DNA of 64,000 bases from JAPOXR01 sp965116115 (GTDB lineage: Bacteria > Pseudomonadota > Alphaproteobacteria > Rhodobacterales > Rhodobacteraceae). The notes below the pieces were generated by a model. It had not been told where the DNA came from and searched no databases. It saw nothing but the letters and a program-made list of their open reading frames with translations. The stretch covers positions 2,976,001 to 3,040,000 of the forward strand of contig OZ220486.1 of the NCBI GenBank assembly GCA_965116115.1, given 5' to 3'. The position numbers were made by a program, and so were the translations under genes. Below, piece by piece: positions 35,421 through 43,774 of the stretch (positions are counted from its first letter, which is position 1; every line of letters starts with the position of its first letter).

Positions 35421-35449
35421 TTGACTGGAATCTCAACACTTGTTATCAA
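35421..35449 (+). promoter_or_regulatory. Sigma-70 promoter of the thiamine operon
   Basis: TTGACT at 35421-35426 and TATCAA at 35444-35449 with a 17-base spacer. Transcription would start near 35456, directly at the 5' end of the riboswitch. Confidence 0.6.
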
Positions 35450-35455
35450 GAGCGA

Positions 35456-35546
35456 GACCGTTGGGGTGCTGTTTTCCGAGGCTGAGAGGCGCTTGGCTCC
35501 AACCCGTCGAACCTGATCCGGGCAATGCCGGCGCAGGAAACGGCCG
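35456..35546 (+). ncRNA. TPP riboswitch (THI element)
   Basis: Binds thiamine pyrophosphate and represses the downstream genes when it is plentiful. The conserved parts are TGGGGTGCT, then GAGGCTGAGAGG (pyrimidine-sensing arm), ACCCGTCGAACCTGATCCGG and GCAATGCCGGCGCAGGAAA (pyrophosphate arm). ATG of thiD is about 55 bases beyond. No terminator hairpin with U-run is seen after it, so control of translation initiation is more likely, as is usual in proteobacteria. It heads a ten-gene thiamine operon, which confirms the assignment. Confidence 0.95.
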
Positions 35547-35600
35547 CGTGACTGGCTCTCCCCGTCCGTTCATCGCACCTAAGTGTATGGGAACAGTGTC

Positions 35601-36401
35601 ATGGCGGCTATCGCCCTCACAATCGCAGGATCCGACAGCGGCGGCGGTGCCGGCATCCAGGCTGATCTCAAGGCTTTTTCAGCGCTGGGCGTCTATGGCG
35701 CCAGCGTGGTCACCGCGGTCACCGCGCAGAACACCCGTGCCGTGACCGCTGTTCACGGCATTCCGGCCGAGGTGATCGCCGCGCAGATCAAGGCGGTGCT
35801 CTCCGACCTCGACGTCAAGGCGGTCAAGATCGGCATGCTGGCCGATTCGGACATCATTGAATGCGTCGCCGAAGGCATCAGGGATTTCGCCGGCCCTGTC
35901 GTGCTTGACCCGGTGATGATCGCTAAATCCGGCGATGCGCTGCTTGCGCCCGGAGCCGTGCGGTCGCTGCGCGAAATGCTTTTGCCCCGGTGCCATGTGC
36001 TGACCCCCAACCTGCCCGAGGCTGCTTGCCTGCTGGACAGGCCCGTCGCTGACAGCGCAGAAACGATGATTCAACAAGGCGGAGCCCTCTGCGCAATGGG
36101 CGCGCGCGCGGCACTGATGAAAGGCGGACATGCCGAAAGCAAAACCTGCCGGGACTTTCTGATTGATGCCGGCGGCGTATTGGAGTTTGCCGCCCCGCGC
36201 CTTTTAACGGCGAATACCCACGGCACCGGCTGCACGCTCTCCTCCGCTGTCACCGCAGGTCTGGCCAAGGGATTGCCGCTGGCTGAAGCGGCGGGCGAAG
36301 CGCATGACTATCTGCAACGCGCGATCGCGGCGGCCAGCGGTTTGCGTATCGGTCACGGCCGGGGTCCGGTGCATCACTTTCACCGTTTCTGGAAAGCATG
36401 A
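35601..36401 (+). CDS. thiD: Hydroxymethylpyrimidine/phosphomethylpyrimidine kinase
   Basis: Phosphorylates HMP twice to HMP-PP for thiamine synthesis. The 266-residue ribokinase-fold protein starts MAAIALTIAGSDSGGGAGIQ, the ThiD signature, and has VLDPVMIAKSG, a LTPNLPEAACLL motif and the anion hole NTHGTGCTLSSAVTAGLA. ATG 35601 was chosen over 35583 because GGGA lies eight bases upstream and the conserved N-terminus starts there. First gene after the TPP riboswitch; its stop overlaps thiO by four bases. Confidence 0.95.
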   Translation: MAAIALTIAGSDSGGGAGIQADLKAFSALGVYGASVVTAVTAQNTRAVTAVHGIPAEVIAAQIKAVLSDLDVKAVKIGMLADSDIIECVAEGIRDFAGPVVLDPVMIAKSGDALLAPGAVRSLREMLLPRCHVLTPNLPEAACLLDRPVADSAETMIQQGGALCAMGARAALMKGGHAESKTCRDFLIDAGGVLEFAAPRLLTANTHGTGCTLSSAVTAGLAKGLPLAEAAGEAHDYLQRAIAAASGLRIGHGRGPVHHFHRFWKA

Positions 36402-37375
36402 CCCTTTATTCCGTCATAGGAGCCGGGGTGGCGGGCCTGGCGGTCGCCACGGAACTCACCCGCCGCGGCGCGAAGGCGCAGCTGTTTGACACGCACGGCG
36501 CGCCCGGTGCCCATGGCTGCTCTTGGTGGGCGGGCGGAATGCTGGCCCCTTGGTGCGAATATGAAAACACCGAGGAGCTGGTTCTGCGCTTGGGGCGGGA
36601 GGCGATCGACTGGTGGTCGGGACAGACCGAAGTCACCCGCGCCGGTACGCTGGTCCTGGCCAAGCCGCGTGACTTGCCCGATCTGCGCCGCTTTTCCCGC
36701 CGCACCGAGGGTTTCCGTGATCTCGCAGAGGCGGAGATCACAGAACTCGAGCCGGATCTGAACGGCTTTCCCAAGGGGCTGTTCTTTGCCGGCGAGGCCT
36801 GTCTCGACCCGCGGCGGGCGCTTTATGCGCTTTGGCAGAATCTGCAGGCCGCAGGCGTGAATCTGCACCAGCGCCGTGCGCCTGAGGGGCTAGAGAATGC
36901 AATCGACTGTCGGGGCCTTGCCGCACGCGACGCGCTGCCCGACCTGCGCGGAGTGAAGGGAGAAATGTTGCTGATCCGCTGCCCGGATCTTGCGTTCACC
37001 CGCCCGGTCCGCCTGCTGCACCCGCGTATCCCGCTTTATGTCGTGCCCCGAGGCAACGGCATCTACATGCTCGGCGCCACCGTCATCGAAAGCGAGGATC
37101 GTCGCCGTATCAGTGCGCGTTCCATGCTTGAACTGCTCAGCGCCGCCTATGCGCTGAACCCGGCCTTCGGGGAAGCGGAGGTGCTGGAAATCGGCGTTGA
37201 CCTGCGCCCGGCCTTCCCGGACAATCTGCCCCATATCCGCCGGCGCGGCGGTGTCATCTATGCCAACGGCCTTTACCGGCACGGTTATCTGCTTGCGCCG
37301 GCGCTGGCGCGGAATGTCGCGGACTTGGCGCTTGATAACATGCATTCGGAGATGATCGATGAAGATCACGCTTAA
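36398..37375 (+). CDS. thiO: Glycine oxidase
   Basis: FAD enzyme of the DAO family that oxidises glycine to iminoglycine (dehydroglycine), the C-N donor for the thiazole ring under aerobic conditions. The N-terminal dinucleotide-binding motif is VIGAGVAGLAVATELTRRGA. WWAGGMLAPWCEYENTEELV and the C-terminal IYANGLYRHGYLLAPALARN are characteristic. At 325 residues it is slightly short. It lies between thiD and thiS with overlaps of 4 and 17 bases. Its presence, instead of thiH, indicates an oxygen-dependent route. Confidence 0.92.
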   Translation: MTLYSVIGAGVAGLAVATELTRRGAKAQLFDTHGAPGAHGCSWWAGGMLAPWCEYENTEELVLRLGREAIDWWSGQTEVTRAGTLVLAKPRDLPDLRRFSRRTEGFRDLAEAEITELEPDLNGFPKGLFFAGEACLDPRRALYALWQNLQAAGVNLHQRRAPEGLENAIDCRGLAARDALPDLRGVKGEMLLIRCPDLAFTRPVRLLHPRIPLYVVPRGNGIYMLGATVIESEDRRRISARSMLELLSAAYALNPAFGEAEVLEIGVDLRPAFPDNLPHIRRRGGVIYANGLYRHGYLLAPALARNVADLALDNMHSEMIDEDHA

Positions 37376-37553
37376 TGGAGAAGTGCGCGAAGTGCGCGCC
37401 GCCACGTTGGATGAACTGCTCGCAGAATGCAGTTTTTCGGGCCGCGTCGCCACGGCGGTTAATGAACAGTTCATTCCCTCCGGCTCGCGCACATCCAAAA
37501 CGCTTGATGAGGGAGACCGGATTGAAATCCTCGCCCCGATGCAGGGCGGATGA
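37359..37553 (+). CDS. thiS: Thiamine biosynthesis sulfur carrier protein
   Basis: A 64-residue ubiquitin-like carrier. The C-terminal Gly-Gly (APMQGG) is adenylated by ThiF and converted to thiocarboxylate, giving the thiazole sulfur to ThiG. MKITLNGE is the usual start. Overlaps thiO by 17 bases and thiG by four, so the stoichiometry is probably set by translational coupling. Confidence 0.95.
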   Translation: MKITLNGEVREVRAATLDELLAECSFSGRVATAVNEQFIPSGSRTSKTLDEGDRIEILAPMQGG

Positions 37554-38332
37554 GCGAAATGAACAAAATGTTCTACGGCGCGCACCTGCCCAACGCACTT
37601 ATGCTCGGCACCGCGCTGTACCCCAGCCCGGCGATCCTTCAGCAGGCATTCCGCGAAAGCGGAGCGGGCGTGGCGACGGTGTCTTTGCGGCGCGAAGGCG
37701 CAGGCGGGGCCGGTCAGGCTTTCTGGGACTTGATCCGCGGTCTGGGCGTTCTGGTGCTTCCCAACACAGCGGGCTGCCACACGGTGAAAGAGGCGGTGAC
37801 CACGGCCCATATGGCGCGCGAAGTTTTTGACACCGCGTGGATTAAACTCGAAATCATCGGCCATACCGACAGTCTGCAGCCGGACGTTTTTCAGCTGGTG
37901 GAAGCCGCGCGGATATTGGCGGAGGACGGTTTTCAAGTCTTCCCGTACACGACCGAGGATCTGACCGTGGGAGAACGCCTGCTGGCGGCGGGTTGCCAGA
38001 CGTTGATGCCTTGGGGAGCTCCCATCGGATCCGGCCGGGGGCTGAGCAATGAGTATGCGCTGCGCGCGATGCGATCGGAATTCCCGGACACTCCTCTGGT
38101 GGTGGACGCGGGCATCGGTCTGCCCAGCCACGCGGCCCATGCGATGGAACTTGGATATGACGCGGTTCTGCTGAACACCGCGGTAGCCCGCGCGGGCGAT
38201 CCCGCAGCGATGGCGCGGGCGATGATGCAGGCGGTGGCTGCGGGGCAGCTCGCCCACAGGGCCGGCCCCATCGAGGTCCGCGACATGGCCGAGGCCTCCA
38301 CGCCAGTCATCGGAAAGGCGTTCCTGTCATGA
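37550..38332 (+). CDS. thiG: Thiazole synthase
   Basis: Builds the thiazole phosphate from deoxyxylulose 5-phosphate, iminoglycine and ThiS thiocarboxylate. The 260-residue TIM barrel has the Schiff-base Lys in DTAWIKLEIIGH, LPNTAGCHTVKEAVTTAHMA, the PWGAPIGSGRGLSNEYAL loop and VVDAGIGLPSHAAHAMELGY. The start MSEMNKMFYGAHLPNALMLG overlaps thiS by four bases; an internal ATG four codons on is possible. Confidence 0.95.
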   Translation: MSEMNKMFYGAHLPNALMLGTALYPSPAILQQAFRESGAGVATVSLRREGAGGAGQAFWDLIRGLGVLVLPNTAGCHTVKEAVTTAHMAREVFDTAWIKLEIIGHTDSLQPDVFQLVEAARILAEDGFQVFPYTTEDLTVGERLLAAGCQTLMPWGAPIGSGRGLSNEYALRAMRSEFPDTPLVVDAGIGLPSHAAHAMELGYDAVLLNTAVARAGDPAAMARAMMQAVAAGQLAHRAGPIEVRDMAEASTPVIGKAFLS

Positions 38333-38925
38333 CCCTTGACCGTTTTTACCCCATATTTCCTGACGTTAACTGGTTCCACCGGATGCTGCCTCTCGGCGTG
38401 AAGCTTGCGCAGCTGCGGATCAAAGACCAGCCTGAGGATGTGATCCGCACGCAGATCAGGCAGGCGTACGGTCTCTGCCGGAAACACGGCGCGGTTCTGG
38501 TGGTCAATGACCATTGGCAGGCCGCCATCGAAACAGGCTGTGAATGGCTGCATCTGGGACAGGAGGATCTGGACTCGGCTGATCTCGGCGCTGTCCGCCG
38601 CGCCGGACTGAAACTCGGTATCTCCACCCATGATGAGGCGGAACTGGAGCGCGCCTTGGCTCTGGACCCCGGTTATGTCGCGCTGGGGCCGGTTTATCCC
38701 ACCATCCTGAAAAAGATGAAATGGCATCAACAGGGTCTGACCCGCGTGACCGAATGGAAGGCCCGCGCCGACAGTATCCCCTTGGCGGCGATCGGAGGAA
38801 TGAGCGTCGAGCGCGCGCCGGATGTACTGAAGGCCGGAGCTGACATCATCTCCGCGGTCACTGACATTACCCTGAACGCCGATCCCGAGGCGCGTGTCCG
38901 GAACTGGCTCGCGGCGACCAGATGA
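38329..38925 (+). CDS. thiE: Thiamine phosphate synthase
   Basis: Joins HMP-PP and thiazole phosphate to thiamine phosphate. The 198-residue TIM barrel has the motifs LAQLRIKDQ, VVNDHWQAAIETGCEWLHLG, GISTHDEAELERAL, YVALGPVYPT and AIGGMSVERAPDVLKAGAD. In ThiE the segment after YPT is usually TSK; here ILKKMKW takes its place. It overlaps thiG and thiF by four bases each. Confidence 0.93.
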   Translation: MTLDRFYPIFPDVNWFHRMLPLGVKLAQLRIKDQPEDVIRTQIRQAYGLCRKHGAVLVVNDHWQAAIETGCEWLHLGQEDLDSADLGAVRRAGLKLGISTHDEAELERALALDPGYVALGPVYPTILKKMKWHQQGLTRVTEWKARADSIPLAAIGGMSVERAPDVLKAGADIISAVTDITLNADPEARVRNWLAATR

Positions 38926-39899
38926 GCCGCTACGCCCGTCAGACGATTCTGCCTGAAGTGGGCAGTCGGGGCCAACGCCGCCTCGCCGCCGCCCGTATGC
39001 TGGCAGTCGGGGCCGGCGGCCTTGCCGCGCCCGCGCTGCCGCTTCTGGCCGGGGCTGGGATCGGCCATCTGACGATAATGGACGGGGACGCGGTGGAGAT
39101 CAGCAACCTGCACCGACAGACGCTCTTCACCGAAGCCGACGTCGGCCAGTCCAAGGCAACGGCCGCCGCTGCTCGCTGCCGTGCGTTGAATTCCGATATC
39201 ACCGTCAATGCCCTGCCCTGTCCGCTCAACCCGGCCAATGCGGAGGAACATGCCGCCGCGGCGGATGTGGTACTCGACTGCGCCGATTCCTACGCGGCGA
39301 GTTACTTGCTGAGCGATGCCTGCCTTACCGCGGGGACCCCGCTTATCAGCGCATCGGCGACAGGCGCCGAGGGATATGTCGGAGGCTTCTGCGGTTCCGC
39401 GCCTTCGCTGCGCGCCGTCTTTTCCGAAGTTCCTGACAGCGGCGCGAACTGCGCCACTGCAGGCGTGCTCGGCCCGGTCGTGGGTATCCTCGGCGCGATG
39501 CAGGCGCAGATGGCATTGAACTTCGTGCTGCGGACCGAGCCGTCACCGCTCGGGCAGTTCACGCGCTTTAACGGGATCAGCATGCGCACGGCTTCCTTCC
39601 GCTTTGACGGCGCGGCTGAACCCGAAACGTTCTTTCGTTTTGCAGGGGCAGCGCAGTTGCGCGATACTGACCTCATCTTTGATCTGCGCGACGCAGCTGA
39701 GGCCCCGGACCCGATCGACCCCCGCGCGCGGCGGTCATCGCCGGACGGCATCAAAACCCTGCTTGCCGATCGCCGGCCCGGCAAATCCGCCAGGCTTGCC
39801 CTCTGCTGCGCCACCGGTCTGCGCGCGTGGCGCGCGGCGGAAGCCGTTCAACCCTGCTGGTCCGGCGAGATCATCCTCGTCGCAGCGGTTGCATCATGA
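38922..39899 (+). CDS. thiF: ThiF/MoeB/HesA-family sulfur-carrier adenylyltransferase with rhodanese-like tail
   Basis: Adenylates the C-terminus of ThiS. The 325-residue protein has RYARQTILPEVGSRGQRRLA, a nucleotide-binding GAGGLAAPALPLLAGAGIGH, the Arg finger region ISNLHRQTLF, and the conserved Cys in ANCATAGVLGPVVG. The two CxxC pairs that hold zinc in most relatives are missing: the loop reads GGFCGSAPSLRAVF. The last 80 residues are a short rhodanese-like piece with LCCATGLRAWRAAE, whose Cys could carry persulfide sulfur to ThiS. It overlaps thiE by four bases; thiY follows after 19. Confidence 0.9.
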   Translation: MSRYARQTILPEVGSRGQRRLAAARMLAVGAGGLAAPALPLLAGAGIGHLTIMDGDAVEISNLHRQTLFTEADVGQSKATAAAARCRALNSDITVNALPCPLNPANAEEHAAAADVVLDCADSYAASYLLSDACLTAGTPLISASATGAEGYVGGFCGSAPSLRAVFSEVPDSGANCATAGVLGPVVGILGAMQAQMALNFVLRTEPSPLGQFTRFNGISMRTASFRFDGAAEPETFFRFAGAAQLRDTDLIFDLRDAAEAPDPIDPRARRSSPDGIKTLLADRRPGKSARLALCCATGLRAWRAAEAVQPCWSGEIILVAAVAS

Positions 39900-39918
39900 T
39901 TTTGAAGGACTGATATTG

Positions 39919-40854
39919 ATGAAGAAACTGCTCACCGCAGCCGCGCTCTTGGCCGGGTCATCGGCCATGGCGGCCGACGAAATGACCCTGCTGCTGGATT
40001 GGTTCATCAACCCCAACCACGGCCCTGTCATCGTGGCCAGGGAAAAGGGATACTTCGCCGACGAAGGCCTTGAGGTCGAAATCGTGCCGCCCGCCGATCC
40101 GTCTTCCCCGCCGCGCCTCGTGGCCGCCGGCCAGGCCGAACTCGCGGTTTCTTACCAGCCGCAGCTGCATCTGCAAATTCACGAAGGCCTGCCGCTCAAA
40201 CGGGTCGGCACGCTGATTGCCACGCCGTTGAATTGTCTTCTCGTGCTGAGGGACGGCCCGATCAAAACGCCGGCGGACCTCAGGGGCAAGAAGATCGGAT
40301 TCTCTGTCGCCGGCGTTGAAGAGGCTGTGCTCGGAGCCGTGCTCGGCACTCACGGCGTCTCCACAGCCGAAACTGAGATGATCAACGTGAATTTTTCCCT
40401 CTCACCGGCGCTGATGTCCGGCCAAGTGGACGCGGTGATCGGAGCTTACCGCAATTTCGAGCTGAACCAAATGGAGATCGAAGGCGTGAACGGCCATTGC
40501 TTTTATATCGAAGAGGAAGGCGTGCCGCCGTATGATGAGTTGATTTACGTGGCGAATCCTGACCGCATGGACGCTGATCAAATCGCGCGTTTTCTGGCCG
40601 CGACGGAAAAGGCGACCCAGTTCATCGTGAACAATCCCGAAGAAAGCTGGAGGATATTCTCTTCCACTTCGCCTGAACTGCAGGACGAACTCAACGCGAA
40701 AGCTTGGAAGGATACGCTTACCCGCTTCGCTCTGCGGCCGGCCGGGTTTGACGCCGGGCGGTATGCGCGTTTTGAGGCGTTCCTGAAAGACAGCGGCATG
40801 ATCGGCGTCGTCAATCCTGTCGAGGCCATCGCCATTGATGTGACGGCGCAATGA
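39919..40854 (+). CDS. thiY: ABC transporter periplasmic protein for thiamine pyrimidine precursor (NMT1/THI5-like)
   Basis: Binds N-formyl-4-amino-5-aminomethyl-2-methylpyrimidine or a related precursor in the periplasm and hands it to ThiX/ThiZ. The 311-residue protein has a signal peptide (MKKLLTAAALLAGSSAMAAD, cleavage after AMA), then LLLDWFINPNHGPVIVAREK, the NMT1 signature, and VAAGQAELAVSYQPQLHLQI. GAAGGA precedes the ATG. Clustering with tenA, an ABC ATPase and a permease behind a TPP riboswitch supports the pyrimidine assignment. Confidence 0.9.
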   Translation: MKKLLTAAALLAGSSAMAADEMTLLLDWFINPNHGPVIVAREKGYFADEGLEVEIVPPADPSSPPRLVAAGQAELAVSYQPQLHLQIHEGLPLKRVGTLIATPLNCLLVLRDGPIKTPADLRGKKIGFSVAGVEEAVLGAVLGTHGVSTAETEMINVNFSLSPALMSGQVDAVIGAYRNFELNQMEIEGVNGHCFYIEEEGVPPYDELIYVANPDRMDADQIARFLAATEKATQFIVNNPEESWRIFSSTSPELQDELNAKAWKDTLTRFALRPAGFDAGRYARFEAFLKDSGMIGVVNPVEAIAIDVTAQ

Positions 40855-41534
40855 GCGGCGCGCCGGACTACGGAAAAGTCTTCGCGCTCATGCGCTCATG
40901 CGCCCACGAGCCTTGGCGGCGCTATACCCGCCACGCTTTTGTTGAAGGATTGAAAGACGGAAGTCTGCCGCGCGAAGCCTTTGTGCATTATCTGCGTCAA
41001 GACTATGTGTTCCTGGTTCACTTCTCCCGCGCTTGGGCGCTGGCGGCGGTAAAATCGGAAACCCGCAGCGAATTACTGACCGCCATTGCCACGGCCAGTG
41101 CGCTGGTAACCGAGGAAATGCCGCTCCATATCGGTATCTGCCAAGCAGCCGGGGTTTCACAGGACGATCTCTTCGCCACTCCCGAACGCCCGGAAAATCT
41201 CGCCTACACCCGTTACGTGTTGGACACCGGCTACAGCGGCGATCTGTTGGATCTGCTCGCAGTTCTCGCGCCTTGCGTGATGGGATACGGCGAAATCGGC
41301 GCACGTCTGGATACCGAATCCGACTCGGATGCCTACCGCGACTGGATCAACACTTACGCCGGCGCGGAATACCAAGGATCGGCGAAGAAAGTCGGCGCCA
41401 TGCTCGATACGGCAGCCGAACGGCGCTTGGGATCTGACTTTGATAAAACACCCCGCTGGCGGACGCTGTGCGCTAAATTCCGGACCGCTGCCGAGCTTGA
41501 GATCGGTTTTTGGCAAATGGGCCTGACTCCCTGA
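40851..41534 (+). CDS. tenA: Aminopyrimidine aminohydrolase / thiaminase II
   Basis: Hydrolyses aminomethylpyrimidine, a breakdown product of thiamine, to HMP. The 227-residue helical protein has HAFVEGLKDGSLPREAFVHY and YLRQDYVFLVHFSRAWALAA, the active-site Cys in LAPCVMGYGEIGARL and the C-terminal Glu in ELEIGFWQMGL. It belongs to the TenA_C group with the active Cys. The gene overlaps thiY by four bases and precedes the ABC ATPase, consistent with a salvage route. Confidence 0.93.
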   Translation: MSGAPDYGKVFALMRSCAHEPWRRYTRHAFVEGLKDGSLPREAFVHYLRQDYVFLVHFSRAWALAAVKSETRSELLTAIATASALVTEEMPLHIGICQAAGVSQDDLFATPERPENLAYTRYVLDTGYSGDLLDLLAVLAPCVMGYGEIGARLDTESDSDAYRDWINTYAGAEYQGSAKKVGAMLDTAAERRLGSDFDKTPRWRTLCAKFRTAAELEIGFWQMGLTP

Positions 41535-41555
41535 GTTCCGGAAGTTGGATTCTTC

Positions 41556-42284
41556 ATGGCCGAAGCCCTTTCCCTGAAGGTTGAAGGACAAGCCGATCTG
41601 AACGGGACGCCGCTGTTTGCGCCGATCGCGCTTGAACTGGCGGCCGGGCAGTGGACGTGCCTGCTGGGAAGTTCAGGCGCCGGCAAATCCACAATCTTGC
41701 GCCTGCTCGCGGGTCTGGAGACAGGCGCGGAGTTTTCCGGCAGTCTAACCGCTTCGGACGGCGGCGGAGTTTCCCGGCGGACCGCCTATATGGCGCAGGA
41801 CGACCTTCTCCTGCCTTGGGCGACAGTCGCGCAGAATGTCGCTCTGGGCGCGCGGCTGCGAGGTGAAACGGGAAACAAGGCGCGGCTTGACCGTCTGCTG
41901 GACCGCACAGGATTAACGGAACATGCCGGCAAAACCCCTTCGCAGCTGTCAGGAGGACAGCGTCAGCGCGTGGCGCTAGCGCGCACGCTGATGGAAGACA
42001 AGCCAGTGGTGCTTCTGGACGAGCCCTTCTCGGCACTTGACGCGCAGACAAGGGCGCAGATGCAGGACCTTTCGGTCGAGCTGCTGGCAGACCGCACGGT
42101 GTTGATCGTAACCCACGATCCCGGGGAAGCGGCGCGGCTTGGCCATTTTATCGCCATCCTGTCGCCCAAGGGACTTACCTTTCGTCAGCCGCCCGCAAGC
42201 GCCGTTCCTCGTCCGGTGGACGATCTGGACACTCTGGCATGCCAGGCCGCTCTGCTGCGCCGACTGATGAAGGGCGCAGCATGA
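41556..42284 (+). CDS. thiZ: ABC transporter ATPase for thiamine precursor
   Basis: Energises uptake with ThiX and ThiY. Walker A is LLGSSGAGKSTILRLLAGLE, the Q-loop YMAQDDLLLPW, the signature LSGGQRQRVALARTL, Walker B PVVLLDEPFSALD and the H-loop VTHDPGEA, all in standard spacing. The 242-residue length is normal for this group. Starts 21 bases after tenA and overlaps thiX by four bases. Confidence 0.93.
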   Translation: MAEALSLKVEGQADLNGTPLFAPIALELAAGQWTCLLGSSGAGKSTILRLLAGLETGAEFSGSLTASDGGGVSRRTAYMAQDDLLLPWATVAQNVALGARLRGETGNKARLDRLLDRTGLTEHAGKTPSQLSGGQRQRVALARTLMEDKPVVLLDEPFSALDAQTRAQMQDLSVELLADRTVLIVTHDPGEAARLGHFIAILSPKGLTFRQPPASAVPRPVDDLDTLACQAALLRRLMKGAA

Positions 42285-43021
42285 GAGCGTATCTGCCCGC
42301 CTTCGCAGCCGTCGTTTTTTCAATTGCGGTTTGGCAGACAGCCGTCAGCGCGACGGGACTGCCCCGTTTTATCCTTCCGCCGCCGGCCTTGGTTGCGGAG
42401 GCTTGGTGGCTGAATCGGTCAGTGATTTTCGAGCACACGCTGGTCACCGCGTCCGAAGTGCTGATCGGCTTGGCGATCGGAGCCGCACTCGGAATCGCGA
42501 CAGCCATTCAGCTCGCAGCTTCCAGAAACGCGCGTATACTGGTACAGCCGATACTTATCTTCACTCAAACACTTCCGGTGTTTGCCCTGGCGCCGATCCT
42601 GACGCTCTGGTTCGGCTACGGACTCTGGTCCAAGATTGCCATGGCGGTGCTGATCATCTATTTCCCGGTCGCTTCTTCTTTTCTGGACGGCTTGCTGCGG
42701 ACGCCGCAGGGCTATCTGGATTTGGCGCGGACGATGCAGGCGAATCCGGCGCGGGTTTTGTGGCATCTGCGGATTCCGGCCGCCCTCCCCTCCCTGTCTT
42801 CGGGCCTCAAGCTCGCCGCGGTCTACGCGCCCATCGGAGCGGTGATCGGCGAATGGGTCGGAGCCTCGCGGGGTTTGGGCTATTTGATGCTTCTCGCCAA
42901 CGGGCGCGCCAAAACTGATTTGATGTTCGCCGCGGTTTTGACGCTTGGCGTCTTCTCGGTCCTTTTGCATATCGCTGTCGGCTGCCTGGCAAACAGGTTG
43001 GAAGCCAAGACCGCCTCGTGA
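42281..43021 (+). CDS. thiX: ABC transporter permease for thiamine precursor
   Basis: A 246-residue inner-membrane protein with about six helices, starting MRAYLPAFAAVVFSIAVWQT. The cytoplasmic EAA-type loop reads ARTMQANPARVLWHLRIPAA followed by LPSLSSGLKLA, which contacts the ATPase. The family is that of nitrate/taurine/thiamine-precursor permeases (SsuC-like). The ATGA overlap with thiZ fixes the start. It is the last gene of the operon; no clear terminator follows. Confidence 0.92.
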   Translation: MRAYLPAFAAVVFSIAVWQTAVSATGLPRFILPPPALVAEAWWLNRSVIFEHTLVTASEVLIGLAIGAALGIATAIQLAASRNARILVQPILIFTQTLPVFALAPILTLWFGYGLWSKIAMAVLIIYFPVASSFLDGLLRTPQGYLDLARTMQANPARVLWHLRIPAALPSLSSGLKLAAVYAPIGAVIGEWVGASRGLGYLMLLANGRAKTDLMFAAVLTLGVFSVLLHIAVGCLANRLEAKTAS

Positions 43022-43774
43022 GCTGGATGACTGTTCAATGTGTCAACCGCGATAAGAAAGCGCGGGAATTCTGATGCCGCAGCCGCGGTTTCGACAGCTT
43101 TCGCAGGCTGGTCGATTCTGTGCGCCGAGTCACACTCCGGAACCGTTGGCATGAATTCTGAACTGCGGATTCGCGACTCCCGGTCTCAATTCCTGAAACC
43201 GCTTGAAACCTGAAAGGCGGATTTACGATATCACCGGAGAACCTCGCGCACCAAGCATCGGACCTTTTCAAACCGGGTTCGGACATTCCTGACCGTACCG
43301 GCACCGCTTACGATTCAAGACCGATTTTTCCGTTCCGGCAGAAGCCAAGGCCGCTGAACGCGCCGTGAACCTTTCCATAATGCCGTCAAGAAAGGGCATC
43401 TGAATTGGAACAGTGCCGGAGAAGCAGGCGGCCGGCAAAAAACGGTTGCTGTGAACCTGATTGATCCGGAAAGTTTCACATCTGCCGGACCATGCTTTTT
43501 GTCAAAAACGCCGGGACCGAACTGACAGCGTACGGCTTCCCTTTTGTCTGGTTTTCTGTGCGAGCCCGCGCCGCTGTCGGCTGCAGCTGGACAATTGATC
43601 TCCCTACGCCGGAGCGAATCCGCACCCGCGATCGCATTCGACCAGCGAAATGACATATCCCCGTTTCCGGCCCTGCCACGGGCTTTGTGCTTTCCGCACC
43701 GCTCGGCTATGTGAAGGTCAAGCGCAGATTTCATCAGCATTGCCGGCCGGGTTCAAAGCGAAAACTTCCAAATC
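43022..43774. other. Gene-free stretch between thiX and edd
   Basis: About 750 bases without a supported gene, terminator or recognised RNA. Several antisense frames are open by chance. The edd promoter should be in its last part. Confidence 0.45.

Noticed and set aside
36890..38257. 455-codon minus-strand open frame
   Set aside because: Antisense to thiO, thiS and thiG, which are certain genes; no family resemblance.
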